A DNA stretch of 22,763 nt from the NCBI GenBank assembly GCA_964497135.1, contig CAZCDO010000049.1:1-22763 (forward strand). Reading direction: 5' to 3'. The notes below the pieces were generated by a model. That model did no database searches. It saw nothing but the letters and a program-made list of their open reading frames with translations, and was not told the DNA's origin. The DNA is from CAIJXV01 sp964497135 (GTDB lineage: Bacteria > Verrucomicrobiota > Kiritimatiellia > CAIKKV01 > CAIJXV01). Positions 6,575 through 14,700 of the stretch are shown here, in pieces (position 1 is the first letter of the stretch; every line of letters begins with the position of its first letter). The translations under genes and the position numbers were made by a program.

Positions 6575-8284
6575 TCAGGTATATTTCAAAACCTCATCAA
6601 CGGTCGTGTACCCATCGAGAATATTGCGGATGCCGTCCTGGCGCAAAGTCCGCATCCCCAGTTCGATGGCCCGGGTCCGGATAACGAGCGTGGGCTGGCG
6701 TTGATTGATCAAATCGCGAATTGGATCGGTGATGGATAAATACTCATAAATACCTTTACGGCCCCGATATCCCGTATTGTTGCACTGGGCACAACCGGCT
6801 CCTTGATAGAACGGCCGATCCCCGATGTCCCTCGCCGCGATGGAGAGCCGATCCAATGTGGTTTTATCCGGCTTGAAGGGTTTTTTGCAGTTATCGCAAA
6901 CCTTCCGAACCAAGCGCTGACCCAATACGGCTTCCAGCGTCGAAGAAATCAAAAAGGGCTCCACTTCCATATCGATCAGTCGGGTGATGGCCCCGGCGGC
7001 ATCATTGGTATGCAGGGTACTGAACACCAAATGACCGGTCAGCGAGGCCCGAATGGCGATCTGGGCCGTATTTAAATCGCGAATTTCACCAATCATCAAG
7101 ATGTCGGGATCCTGCCGCAAAAAGGCCCGCAACACCCGGTCAAAACTATTGCCAATGGCTTCGCTGATCGGCACCTGGACGATTCCATCGATTTCGTATT
7201 CCACCGGATCCTCAGCCGTGAGGAGCTTGTTTTCGATGGTGTTGATACGGTTCAAGGCCGAATACAGGGTGGTTGTTTTTCCGGACCCGGTTGGTCCGGT
7301 GACGATGATGATTCCATTGGGTTTGAGCACATCGGTTTCGAAGGCGGTGTAGACATCCTCCGGCATTCCCAAGTTGGCGAGATCGAGCGAGACCACCGAC
7401 CGATCCAGAACCCGCAACACAACGCTTTCGCCGAATTGAGTGGGCAGAGTGGATACCCGGAAATCCACGGGGCGACCCGCCACCGCCATCTGGATCCGGC
7501 CATCCTGGGGCAGACGGCGCTCGGCAATGTTCAGGCTGGCAATGACCTTGATCCGGGAGATGATCGGCAGGGCCAGTCGTTTGGAAGGGGGCAACATTTC
7601 GTACAAGGCGCCATCCACCCGGTACCGGATCTTGAATTCATGTTCAAAGGGCTCGAAATGAATGTCGGAAGCGCGCGCTTGCACGGCCTGGTACAAGACC
7701 AGATTGACATAGCGGACCACGGGAGCCGAGCCGGCCGCCTCCTCGATCGCCGCCGCGTCCTCGGTATTGGCGATTTCAGGAACGCCCTCGCCGGATTCAA
7801 AATCGGATTCGAGATGGGACAGCATATCGTTAACAGCGGCGCTGTCGTCCCCGTAAAATTCGCCGACCCGGACCCGGATATCATCCTCCCGGGCCAAAAC
7901 AAAATTGACATCCTGTGACAGGACAAATCGCAGTTCGTCCATCATGGCGGGATTGACCATGTCGAAGGTGGCCACTGTGACCGAATTCGACTCGCGCTGA
8001 ACCGGAACCACGTTGTACATTCGCGCCAGGCTGGGGGGAACAGAACGGACCACATCGGGAGGAATTTCCAAGGCCGGCAGGCTGATCACCTGGGTCCCCA
8101 GATTTTCGGCGATCACCGCCAGCAACTCGTCCTCGGACATCAACTCCAAATTCAGGATGATTTCCCGAATGGACTTTCCGGTCCGGACATGCTCTTCCTC
8201 GATGTCGTCCAACTGCTCGGAACCGAGAACGTGTTGATCGATCAGCGCCTGAATCAGGGGATCTTTAAGGATCACATCCGCCAT
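6575..8284 (-). CDS. PilB/GspE-family secretion ATPase, paralogue 1
   Basis: The 569-residue cytoplasmic hexameric ATPase would power type IV pilus extension or type II secretion pseudopilus assembly. Domains in order: an N-terminal MshEN/T2SSE_N-type region (about 1-145), an acidic linker (about 150-187), the N2 domain with RASDIHFEP (about 204-212), and the RecA-like motor. Motor motifs are intact: Walker A GPTGSGKTT (330-338), Asp box AEDPVEYE (358-365), Walker B ILMIGE (395-400) after the usual LRQDPD, and His box TGHLVFSTLHTNDA (416-429). A zinc-binding tetracysteine is present (C463, C466, C498, C501). PilB and GspE cannot be told apart from sequence alone; next to pilT, pilus function is favoured. 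The ribosome binding site before the ATG is weak (AGGCGG), and the gene begins only 9 bp after the pilT stop, so coupling to pilT translation is likely. Confidence 0.92.
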   Translation of the reverse strand: MADVILKDPLIQALIDQHVLGSEQLDDIEEEHVRTGKSIREIILNLELMSEDELLAVIAENLGTQVISLPALEIPPDVVRSVPPSLARMYNVVPVQRESNSVTVATFDMVNPAMMDELRFVLSQDVNFVLAREDDIRVRVGEFYGDDSAAVNDMLSHLESDFESGEGVPEIANTEDAAAIEEAAGSAPVVRYVNLVLYQAVQARASDIHFEPFEHEFKIRYRVDGALYEMLPPSKRLALPIISRIKVIASLNIAERRLPQDGRIQMAVAGRPVDFRVSTLPTQFGESVVLRVLDRSVVSLDLANLGMPEDVYTAFETDVLKPNGIIIVTGPTGSGKTTTLYSALNRINTIENKLLTAEDPVEYEIDGIVQVPISEAIGNSFDRVLRAFLRQDPDILMIGEIRDLNTAQIAIRASLTGHLVFSTLHTNDAAGAITRLIDMEVEPFLISSTLEAVLGQRLVRKVCDNCKKPFKPDKTTLDRLSIAARDIGDRPFYQGAGCAQCNNTGYRGRKGIYEYLSITDPIRDLINQRQPTLVIRTRAIELGMRTLRQDGIRNILDGYTTVDEVLKYT

Positions 8285-8293
8285 ACGGGCCGC

Positions 8294-9382
8294 CTACTTC
8301 CGTTTCTTTTGTTCTTCCTGCAATTTCAGCACAATACCTTCGGGATCCTGGGCCTTGGTGATCAGGTCTTCGTAATGGATCTTGCCCGCCTGGTACAACG
8401 CCATCAGGTGGAAATCGAGGGTCACCATCCCCCATTTCGCGCCGGTCTGAATTTCGGAGGTGATCCGGTAGGTTTTATTTTCACGAATCAGCGATTGGAT
8501 GGCGGGGGTTGAGATCATGATTTCGAAGGCGGCGGTGCGGCCTTTGGCATCAGCGCGCACCAACAGGAGCTGGGAAATGACCGCGACCACGCTCGACGCC
8601 AATTGGGTCCTGATCTGCGCCTGTTGCGTGGTCGGGAAGGCATCCACAATCCGGTCCACGGTTCGCGCCGCCCCGGTGGTGTGCAGTGTGGCAAAAACCA
8701 AATGCCCCGTTTCGGCTGCGGTGATCGCCGCCGACATCGTTTCCAGATCGCGCATTTCACCGACGAGAATGACGTCCGGATCCTGCCGCAGGGCGCGCCG
8801 CAAGGCCTCGCTGAAAGACGGCACATCCACGCCGATTTCCCGCTGGGTGACCAGCGACTTGTTGTGGGAATGGTAATATTCGATCGGATCCTCGACGGTA
8901 ATCACATGGCAATCCCGTTCGGTGTTGATCACATTGATCATGCTCGCCAGGGTCGATGTTTTGCCGGAACCGGTTGGCCCGGTCACCAAAATCAGCCCGC
9001 GCGGGCGGTAGAGCAGTTCCTTGACCTGCACCGGTAACCCGATATCCTCGAGCGTCATCAGGCGGGATGGAATCTGGCGCAAGACCATGCCGATATGCCC
9101 TTTGGCCCGAAGGACGCTCACCCGGAAACGAGCCGCGGTTCCAAATCCAAACCCGAAATCCGTGCCGCCCTGCTCCTGAACCTTTTGTTGTTGCTCATCG
9201 GAGGTGATGCTCTTCATCAGGCGTTCGGTGTCCTCGGGTCGTAGAACCGGCGCATCGATCGGGTGCATCCCCCCGTGAATCCGCAGAACCGGCGGCACGC
9301 CCACCTCGATGTGCAGATCCGAGGCCCCCTCATCCACGACCAACTGCAACAGGTCGTTCATTTCAATATCGGCGTTGTTCAT
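8294..9382 (-). CDS. pilT: Type IV pilus retraction ATPase PilT
   Basis: This is a PilT-type hexameric ATPase that drives pilus depolymerisation, twitching and DNA uptake in other bacteria. It has the short PilT N-terminal PAS-like domain (EGASDLHIEVGVPPVLRIHG), Walker A GPTGSGKT (about 135-142), Asp box VEDPIEYYH, Walker B after LRQDPD (VILVGE, about 204-209) and His box TGHLVFATLHT. The retraction-specific AIRNLIRE motif is represented by AIQSLIRE, and the following 'KWGMVTLDFHL' is typical. At about 362 residues its length is normal, and it lacks the tetracysteine of PilB, as expected. Two starts are possible: GTG at 9385 or ATG at 9382. I prefer the ATG, whose TGATG junction overlaps the upstream stop by one base. 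It sits between two PilB-type paralogues. Confidence 0.95.
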   Translation of the reverse strand: MNNADIEMNDLLQLVVDEGASDLHIEVGVPPVLRIHGGMHPIDAPVLRPEDTERLMKSITSDEQQQKVQEQGGTDFGFGFGTAARFRVSVLRAKGHIGMVLRQIPSRLMTLEDIGLPVQVKELLYRPRGLILVTGPTGSGKTSTLASMINVINTERDCHVITVEDPIEYYHSHNKSLVTQREIGVDVPSFSEALRRALRQDPDVILVGEMRDLETMSAAITAAETGHLVFATLHTTGAARTVDRIVDAFPTTQQAQIRTQLASSVVAVISQLLLVRADAKGRTAAFEIMISTPAIQSLIRENKTYRITSEIQTGAKWGMVTLDFHLMALYQAGKIHYEDLITKAQDPEGIVLKLQEEQKKRK

Positions 9383-11088
9383 CACGATTCGTCTCCCATC
9401 GTCACGCGCACGACCTCGTCCAACGTGGTAATCCCCGCAACGACTTTCCGCATTCCGTCCTCCCGCAGGGTCCGCATCCCGAACTCACGGGCGCGTTCCC
9501 GTAGTTCCGACGACCCCACTTTGTCGAAAATCATGCGCTGGATTTCTTCGTTAACCTCGAGAATTTCGAATATCCCGCGCCGGCCGGAATACCCCGTCAA
9601 GGCACACTTGGCACAGCCGCGTCCCGAATAAAACTTGATGTGCTCCACCTGCTCCGCCGTCTGACCCAGCAGGCGCAATTCGGTGACCGTTGGCTTATGC
9701 TCCTCCTTGCAGGCCGGGCAGATCATCCGAACCAATCGCTGGGCCATGATGCCCCGCACGGCCGAGGCGACCAGGAAGGGTTTAATGCCAATATCGATGA
9801 GCCGGGTAATCGCGCTGGGCGCATCATTCGTATGCAGGGTGCTGAACACCAAATGTCCGGTCAGCGCCGCCTCGGTCGCGATCCGCGCCGTTTCCAAGTC
9901 GCGAATTTCACCGATCATCACGATATTGGGTGCCTGACGCAGAATCGAACGCAATGCAGAGGCAAACGTCAGGCCGATTTCCTCGCGAACATGCACCTGG
10001 TTGATACCCGGCAATTGGTATTCAACCGGATCTTCGACGGTGATAATCTTCCGGTCGGGCTTATTAATCTGGTTCAGGGCCGCATATAGCGTGGTGGTTT
10101 TGCCGGACCCCGTGGGTCCCGTAACCAGCAAAATTCCATCCGCCAGGCGGATCATCCGTTGGAAAACCTCCTGGTCGTCCGCTAAAAAACCCAGATTCGG
10201 CAGGCCCAAGGCCAGACTCTTCTTGTCCAAAATACGCATGACGATCGATTCGCCATGGCATGAGGGCACCGACGAAACCCGCAGATCGATCTCGCTCCCC
10301 TTGATATTCACTTGAATACGCCCATCCTGCGGCACCCGTTTCTCGGCGATCTTCATGTTGGCCATGATTTTGACCCGGCTGATGATCGCCGACTGCAATC
10401 GCTTGGGCGGACTGTCCACCTCATGCAATACCCCGTCAATCCGGACCCGGACCCGGAATCGCTTTTCCATCGGTTCCAGATGGATGTCGGATGCCCGGTT
10501 GCGGTGCGCCTCGAAAAGGATCAAACTCACCAGCTTGATGATCGGCACATCGGCATCGCTCACATCCGAGGACTCGCGGATCGTATCCTGCCCCGACTGA
10601 ACCATGTCCACCGTGCCCTCGGTCAATTGGTCCAGCATGGTTTCAACATTGGTCTCGGTGGCATAGTATTTATGCTGGGCCGCCTGGATCTCCTCCGGGG
10701 GAGCCACCACCCCTTCGATATCGCATTTGAGGAGATAGCGCAGGCTGTCCAGAGTATCCACATCCAGGGGATCACCCAATGCGACCGTCAGATTCTTATC
10801 GGTCTTGAGAATCGGCACGACTTTGTATTTGTGGGCCATCTCAGAAGTCAGGGCGGCAATGGCCTCAGGCGCTATGTCATGATCTTTGAGGGAGATCATT
10901 TCCATTCCGAACCGGCCGGCCAGGATCCCCAGCACTTCATGCGGATCCAGCAATCCGCGATGAATCAGCTCGTCGAGAGGCGTCATTCCCTCGGCCATGA
11001 AACTGCCTCGAACGCCGGCAATCTGCTCAGGACTTAACAGTCCTTCTTCTTGCAGGACTTCCAGGACATATTCGTCATTTGAAGTCAA
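9382..11088 (-). CDS. PilB/GspE-family secretion ATPase, paralogue 2 (TTG start)
   Basis: This second assembly-type motor ATPase is probably the first gene of the operon. I place the start at TTG 11088 because AAGGAG lies 6 nt upstream; the frame stays open for 19 more codons to an ATG at 11145 with no good ribosome site. This gives 568 residues, one fewer than paralogue 1. The N-terminal MshEN-like region, the N2 domain with RASDIHLEP, Walker A GPTGSGKT (324-331), Asp box VEDPVEYQ, Walker B IVMIGE (389-394), His box TGHLVFSTLHTNDA and the tetracysteine (ICPAC, CAKC) are all present. The usual LRQDPD before Walker B reads LRQAPN here (383-388). As I recall, Ser/Ala-Pro-Asn variants occur in PVC-group GspE-like proteins. 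Pilus extension or type II secretion cannot be separated, and neither PilC nor pilin lies in the window. Confidence 0.9.
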   Translation of the reverse strand: MTSNDEYVLEVLQEEGLLSPEQIAGVRGSFMAEGMTPLDELIHRGLLDPHEVLGILAGRFGMEMISLKDHDIAPEAIAALTSEMAHKYKVVPILKTDKNLTVALGDPLDVDTLDSLRYLLKCDIEGVVAPPEEIQAAQHKYYATETNVETMLDQLTEGTVDMVQSGQDTIRESSDVSDADVPIIKLVSLILFEAHRNRASDIHLEPMEKRFRVRVRIDGVLHEVDSPPKRLQSAIISRVKIMANMKIAEKRVPQDGRIQVNIKGSEIDLRVSSVPSCHGESIVMRILDKKSLALGLPNLGFLADDQEVFQRMIRLADGILLVTGPTGSGKTTTLYAALNQINKPDRKIITVEDPVEYQLPGINQVHVREEIGLTFASALRSILRQAPNIVMIGEIRDLETARIATEAALTGHLVFSTLHTNDAPSAITRLIDIGIKPFLVASAVRGIMAQRLVRMICPACKEEHKPTVTELRLLGQTAEQVEHIKFYSGRGCAKCALTGYSGRRGIFEILEVNEEIQRMIFDKVGSSELRERAREFGMRTLREDGMRKVVAGITTLDEVVRVTMGDES

Positions 11089-11094
11089 AAGTGG

Positions 11095-11100
11095 CTCCTT
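11095..11100 (-). promoter_or_regulatory. Ribosome binding site AAGGAG deciding a TTG start
   Basis: On the minus strand AAGGAG is followed after 6 nt by TTG (11088-11086), which opens the second PilB/GspE paralogue. No comparable site precedes the upstream ATG at 11145. The resulting protein matches its paralogue in length. Confidence 0.65.
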
Positions 11101-11205
11101 CGCCGGGATCGAAAAGCACCGCCTATTGGCTATGCCTTTTCGCAAACTTCATGCGCAAAGTCAAGCCCGACCGCAAGGGGAATGTCCGCCCCCTGGAAAT
11201 GCCAC

Positions 11206-11235
11206 TTGACGCACTGCCCGGGTGTCCCTCATTAT
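11206..11235 (+). promoter_or_regulatory. Candidate promoter of secreted-protein gene
   Basis: TTGACG (11206-11211) is followed after 18 bp by CATTAT (11230-11235). It lies in the divergent gap between the motor-ATPase operon and the gene at 11326 and would give a leader of about 85 nt. I did not find an equally good promoter for the minus-strand operon in this gap. Confidence 0.35.
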
Positions 11236-11325
11236 TCTTTTTCAGGCCCCTTCGGCCGGACGCATAACGTGTCACTCGGAAAACAACATCGCCGGCGCCT
11301 CCCGCCGACGGAGAGGACAATAACC

Positions 11326-12684
11326 ATGGTTGCCTTGATCCTTGCCGCCTTCCTTCTGTTCCCAGCCCTGACAATTCAGGCCGCCCCAGATTCGCGATTA
11401 CCCGCGGGACAGCCCAAGCAGGCAATCGATTTCACCGCGGTCGAACGGTGCGGGGAATCCTTTTCCGCCTGGCCCTTGATGGTCCGAGTGGTCTGTCCTG
11501 ACTCTTGGAACCCGGACCAGGCCGCCGACTGGACCCTCGTCGAACTCAATGCGGATCGTACTCCGCGCTACCGCCTCCCCGTTCAAAAGCTGGATGTCTT
11601 CGACGCCTTGGGCGCTCCGGGAAAGCTCGCCTCCGTCCGCACCGTCGATCTCTGCTTCCCCATCACTCTCAAGGCCGGCGAAACCCGAGCCTACCGGCTT
11701 TTTCGTAAAGACGCGCCCACCAATCTGCCCTGGACGCCCAACCGGCCTGCCGATTTACGGATCGAGTCTCCGGGGCCGGGCGCGCAGATCGATACGGGTA
11801 ACACCCTCTTCGGCTTTCATCCGGTCAACGGACAATTTGGATGGTACCTTCCGAAAAATGCCGGTGTCACCAATCGACTCGGATTCCGCCAGGGGAGCGA
11901 AGCCGCCTGCCACCATAACCCGGATGTCTGGTGTTTCCCGCGGACCTGGGGACATACGAGTGACTGGCAGTGCCAGGCCACGAACGGGGCCGCTCCCACG
12001 CAGATCGTCCAGCAAGGCCCCCTCGTTTATCGCTTTATCCGCACCGGATGGATGCCGCATTGTGACGGAATCCGGACCCGGGTCAGTTATACGGTTTTTG
12101 CCGGCCTCCCCCTCCTGCTGGAATCGTCTTCCATGGAATTCACCCAAAGTCTGGTCGTTTATGCCGTTCGCAACAATGAACTGGTCTTTAACCGCGGCAT
12201 TCATACTCATGCCGCTTATCCCGACGCTTCCGGACGGCCGGTATCGGTTCGCGCGTTCGATCCCAAAAACCCGACTAATTTTCTCGGACGTCTGCCCATT
12301 CCCGATCTGGATCCAGACATCCCCTGGGTGGCCCTTTATAACGAGACCAACCAGTCCGGCGTGGCCATGTTGAACCTCGAGCGCTGGTCCTTCACCGGCG
12401 CGCCCAGCCGCCCCCTCAACATGCCCGCCTATTATTATTTCAATGATTACGGATCTCATGGAACCGGAGACCGGTTTGACTGGAATTTCCTGTATTTCTG
12501 CCGCGCGGAGATCTTCACCATCACGGCGTTGCCGGCCGGCTCGCAGTTCGGTGAAAATTCAGCCATCTTTATTCTGCAAGATGGAACCGTTCGCCCCGAT
12601 CATTTGCGGGACATCGAATCCTGGCGGAAACGGCTGGAATACCCGCCCTTAATCAAGTTCGCCGGCGAATATATGCCGCTCTGA
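11326..12684 (+). CDS. Secreted protein of unknown function
   Basis: The ATG at 11326 is preceded by GGAGAGG (9 nt spacing) and opens a clean Sec signal peptide (MVALILAAFLLFPALTIQA, then AAP). The frame is open further upstream, but that stretch lacks signal-peptide character. The mature protein is about 430 residues, rich in aromatic and beta-strand-like segments, with few charged helices. Features include IESPGPGAQIDTGNTLFGFHP near residue 150, a histidine-rich ACHHNPDVWCFPRTWGH segment, and YYYFNDYGSHGTGDRFDWNF near the C-terminus. The 'IDTGNTLFGFHPVNG' start of a strand series recalls galactose-mutarotase-like or polysaccharide-lyase super-sandwich domains, but I do not recognise a family. 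A carbohydrate-related role would fit the lyase gene at 17.2 kb; this is inference. It stands alone, divergent from the motor operon and convergent with nnrE/D. Confidence 0.75.
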   Translation: MVALILAAFLLFPALTIQAAPDSRLPAGQPKQAIDFTAVERCGESFSAWPLMVRVVCPDSWNPDQAADWTLVELNADRTPRYRLPVQKLDVFDALGAPGKLASVRTVDLCFPITLKAGETRAYRLFRKDAPTNLPWTPNRPADLRIESPGPGAQIDTGNTLFGFHPVNGQFGWYLPKNAGVTNRLGFRQGSEAACHHNPDVWCFPRTWGHTSDWQCQATNGAAPTQIVQQGPLVYRFIRTGWMPHCDGIRTRVSYTVFAGLPLLLESSSMEFTQSLVVYAVRNNELVFNRGIHTHAAYPDASGRPVSVRAFDPKNPTNFLGRLPIPDLDPDIPWVALYNETNQSGVAMLNLERWSFTGAPSRPLNMPAYYYFNDYGSHGTGDRFDWNFLYFCRAEIFTITALPAGSQFGENSAIFILQDGTVRPDHLRDIESWRKRLEYPPLIKFAGEYMPL

Positions 12685-12697
12685 AGCGGTTTTGTTG
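12675..12697 (+). terminator. Possible intrinsic terminator overlapping a stop codon
   Basis: CCGCT (12676-12680) and AGCGG (12685-12689) pair around a CTGA loop that contains the stop codon of the preceding gene, followed by TTTTGTT. The flanking G and T may add a wobble pair. The stem is short (5-6 bp) but rightly placed between two converging genes. Confidence 0.45.
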
Positions 12698-12712
12698 GAG
12701 ATGCAAACTGGC

Positions 12713-14278
12713 TCACCGCAACAGCATCTCTCGAAAAATATAGGGCAATTCCTCGATCACATCCGATGCCGTCATCCCTATTTGGGAACGACGCCACGAC
12801 GCATAATCGCCCGCCCGGCCATGAATGCTCACCGCCGCACAGGCCGCTTCGAAGGGTTTGATTCCCTGCGCCAGCAATCCCCCCAGCAGGCCCGTCAAGA
12901 CATCGCCCATTCCCCCCGTCGCCATCCCGGGATTGCCCGTCAGATTAAGCCCCACGGGACGATCCACCGTGGCCACCCGCGTCGCCGCTCCCTTGAGGAC
13001 CGCAACGGCCCGGGCCCGATCCGCCGCCCTACGCGCCGCCTCACACCGATTCGATTGAACCCAATCCGTATCCTGACCCAATAACCGGGCCATTTCACCG
13101 GGATGCGGGGTCAAAACCAAAGGACCAGTGGCGGATTGTAAAGCCTCCAATTGCCCCGCAAAAACGGTCAGGGCATCGGCATCCAACACGATCGGTGCCT
13201 TGCATAGGGAAATCAGTTGGTCGATCAAAGCCCGAATTTCCGGTGCCGTCGTCACCCCCGGTCCGACGGCGATCGCATCGAAAGGCGCAAGCCCCCGGGG
13301 CAATCCCGTCAGGGCCGTGGACGCCAGCCCCCCCCGATCCGTAACCGGCGCCGCATGCACCATCGCCAGCGGCACCGCACCGGCCACAACTGCCGCGATC
13401 GACTGTGGCACTAAAATCGAAACCAGCCCGACCCCGGATCGACAGGCGGCTTGAGCCGACAGAATCGCCGCCCCGGCATACCCCGGCGATCCGGCAATGA
13501 TCAAGACATGTCCATAGGTCCCCTTATGCGAGTCGCGCCTCCGCCGCGAAAATAACTGGCGAACTTCCCACCCGGTGATCAATTCCGGATCGGATTTAAA
13601 ATCCCGGGTCAGTTCCCAGGGAATGCCGATATCGATCACTTCCAGTCGGCCGACCGCTTCCAAAGCGGAGGACTTCAATAGACCAATTTTCGGCAGACCC
13701 ATGGTCACGGTGATATCGGCACAAACCGTTTCGCCAGCCGACAGTCCCGTATCAGCGTCCAAACCCGACGGCACATCGATGGAAATCACCAGGCTTTCCT
13801 GGGATAACGCGTTGATGGTATGAATCGCGCCGGCCATCGGACCGCGCGCCGGTCCGGATGCCCCGATCCCGAGAATGCCATCCACCAGAATATCGGCCGG
13901 CTCGGCTTGGGCGAGAGCCTCCTCCCAAGCCTCGAGCGTGGGTAATTCCCGCAAGGTTACGCCGCAAGCCCTCATTTTTCCCAAATGCCGCAGGGCATCC
14001 CCGCGGATGTCACCGGCGGATCCCGCCAGCCAGACCTCGACATCCATCCCCTCGTCATGGAGGCAATGCGCGGCAGCAAAGGCGTCCCCACCATTATTGC
14101 CCCGGCCGGCCATGAGCAGGACAAAAGGATGGGCCATTCCACAGCGTTCGGATAAGCGGCTCACCACTTCTGCCGTGCCTTCTCCGGCCCGCGCCATCAG
14201 TTCTTCCCCGGGCACATTGTAATCCTCGATCACTTTCCGGTCGAGGGTGCGCATCTGTTCGGTTGTTACGGTTTTCAT
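12713..14278 (-). CDS. nnrDE: Bifunctional NAD(P)H-hydrate epimerase/dehydratase
   Basis: The 521-residue repair enzyme converts hydrated NAD(P)HX back to NAD(P)H. The N-terminal YjeF_N domain epimerises the R form to the S form: GRGNNGGD (58-65), VDGILGIGASG (132-142), DVPSGLDADTG (168-178). The C-terminal ribokinase-like domain is the ADP/ATP-dependent dehydratase: KGTYGHVLIIAGS (252-264), VLDADAL, TPHPGEMARLL (390-400), and NPGMATGGMGDVLTG (449-463) with the catalytic Asp. Both halves look complete. The ATG overlaps the acpS stop in ATGA, and it is the last gene of pdxJ-acpS-nnrE/D. Members of this family are often clustered with acpS and pdxJ. An 8-base G tract lies near residues 315-317 (about 13328-13335). 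Confidence 0.95.
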   Translation of the reverse strand: MKTVTTEQMRTLDRKVIEDYNVPGEELMARAGEGTAEVVSRLSERCGMAHPFVLLMAGRGNNGGDAFAAAHCLHDEGMDVEVWLAGSAGDIRGDALRHLGKMRACGVTLRELPTLEAWEEALAQAEPADILVDGILGIGASGPARGPMAGAIHTINALSQESLVISIDVPSGLDADTGLSAGETVCADITVTMGLPKIGLLKSSALEAVGRLEVIDIGIPWELTRDFKSDPELITGWEVRQLFSRRRRDSHKGTYGHVLIIAGSPGYAGAAILSAQAACRSGVGLVSILVPQSIAAVVAGAVPLAMVHAAPVTDRGGLASTALTGLPRGLAPFDAIAVGPGVTTAPEIRALIDQLISLCKAPIVLDADALTVFAGQLEALQSATGPLVLTPHPGEMARLLGQDTDWVQSNRCEAARRAADRARAVAVLKGAATRVATVDRPVGLNLTGNPGMATGGMGDVLTGLLGGLLAQGIKPFEAACAAVSIHGRAGDYASWRRSQIGMTASDVIEELPYIFREMLLR

Positions 14279-14700
14279 GGATTCCCGATTCCGCTTCCAC
14301 CCGGACCGCCGGTGCTCAACAACAACGCCTGGGCGATGGCAAAATGATGGGTATGCGAGAGGCTGACCAAAACGTCACCCACCCCGCACCGCACCGCAAA
14401 AGCCCGTCCCTTTCCACTCAATCGAATGGAAGGCTTGCCGCTATGTTCATCGCGTATGACCTCGATATCCAACCAGCCCAAATGGGTCCCGATCCCGGTT
14501 CCAAATGCCTTTGAGACCGCCTCCTTGACGGCAAACCGGCCGGAATAATAGAGCCAGGGGGACGCTTTGCCCTCGCAATATCGTTGTTCACCGGCCAGAA
14601 AAATACGATCCCGAAAACGCCCCCCCCAGCGTTCGAGCATTTCGCGCATTCGCTCATTTTCGACCAGATCGATCCCCGTCCCCACCACCCCCCCCGTCAC
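14275..14700 (-). CDS. acpS: Holo-[acyl-carrier-protein] synthase
   Basis: This enzyme transfers 4'-phosphopantetheine from CoA to apo-acyl carrier protein for fatty acid synthesis. Conserved Mg-binding residues are seen: Asp11 in GTGIDLVE, and Glu60 in GRFAVKEAVSKAFG (59-60 KE). The C-terminal VLVSLSHTHHFAIAQ is typical. I place the start at GTG 14700, which overlaps the pdxJ stop (GTGA) and has a G-rich ribosome site just before it. This gives 141 residues, close to the usual 120-140, whereas the frame opened further upstream would add 27 residues lying entirely within pdxJ. Two G8 tracts lie inside the gene (14620-14627 and 14688-14695) and one directly before it, so start-proximal slippage is conceivable. 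The C-terminus is slightly extended with a Gly-rich tail. Confidence 0.93.
   Translation of the reverse strand: MTGGVVGTGIDLVENERMREMLERWGGRFRDRIFLAGEQRYCEGKASPWLYYSGRFAVKEAVSKAFGTGIGTHLGWLDIEVIRDEHSGKPSIRLSGKGRAFAVRCGVGDVLVSLSHTHHFAIAQALLLSTGGPGGSGIGNP

Noticed and set aside
10312..11037. Plus-strand open frame of 241 codons
   Set aside because: It is antisense to the PilB/GspE paralogue whose motor motifs are unmistakable.
11755..12459. Minus-strand open frame of 234 codons
   Set aside because: It is antisense to the secreted-protein gene, which has a signal peptide and ribosome site; this frame has neither.
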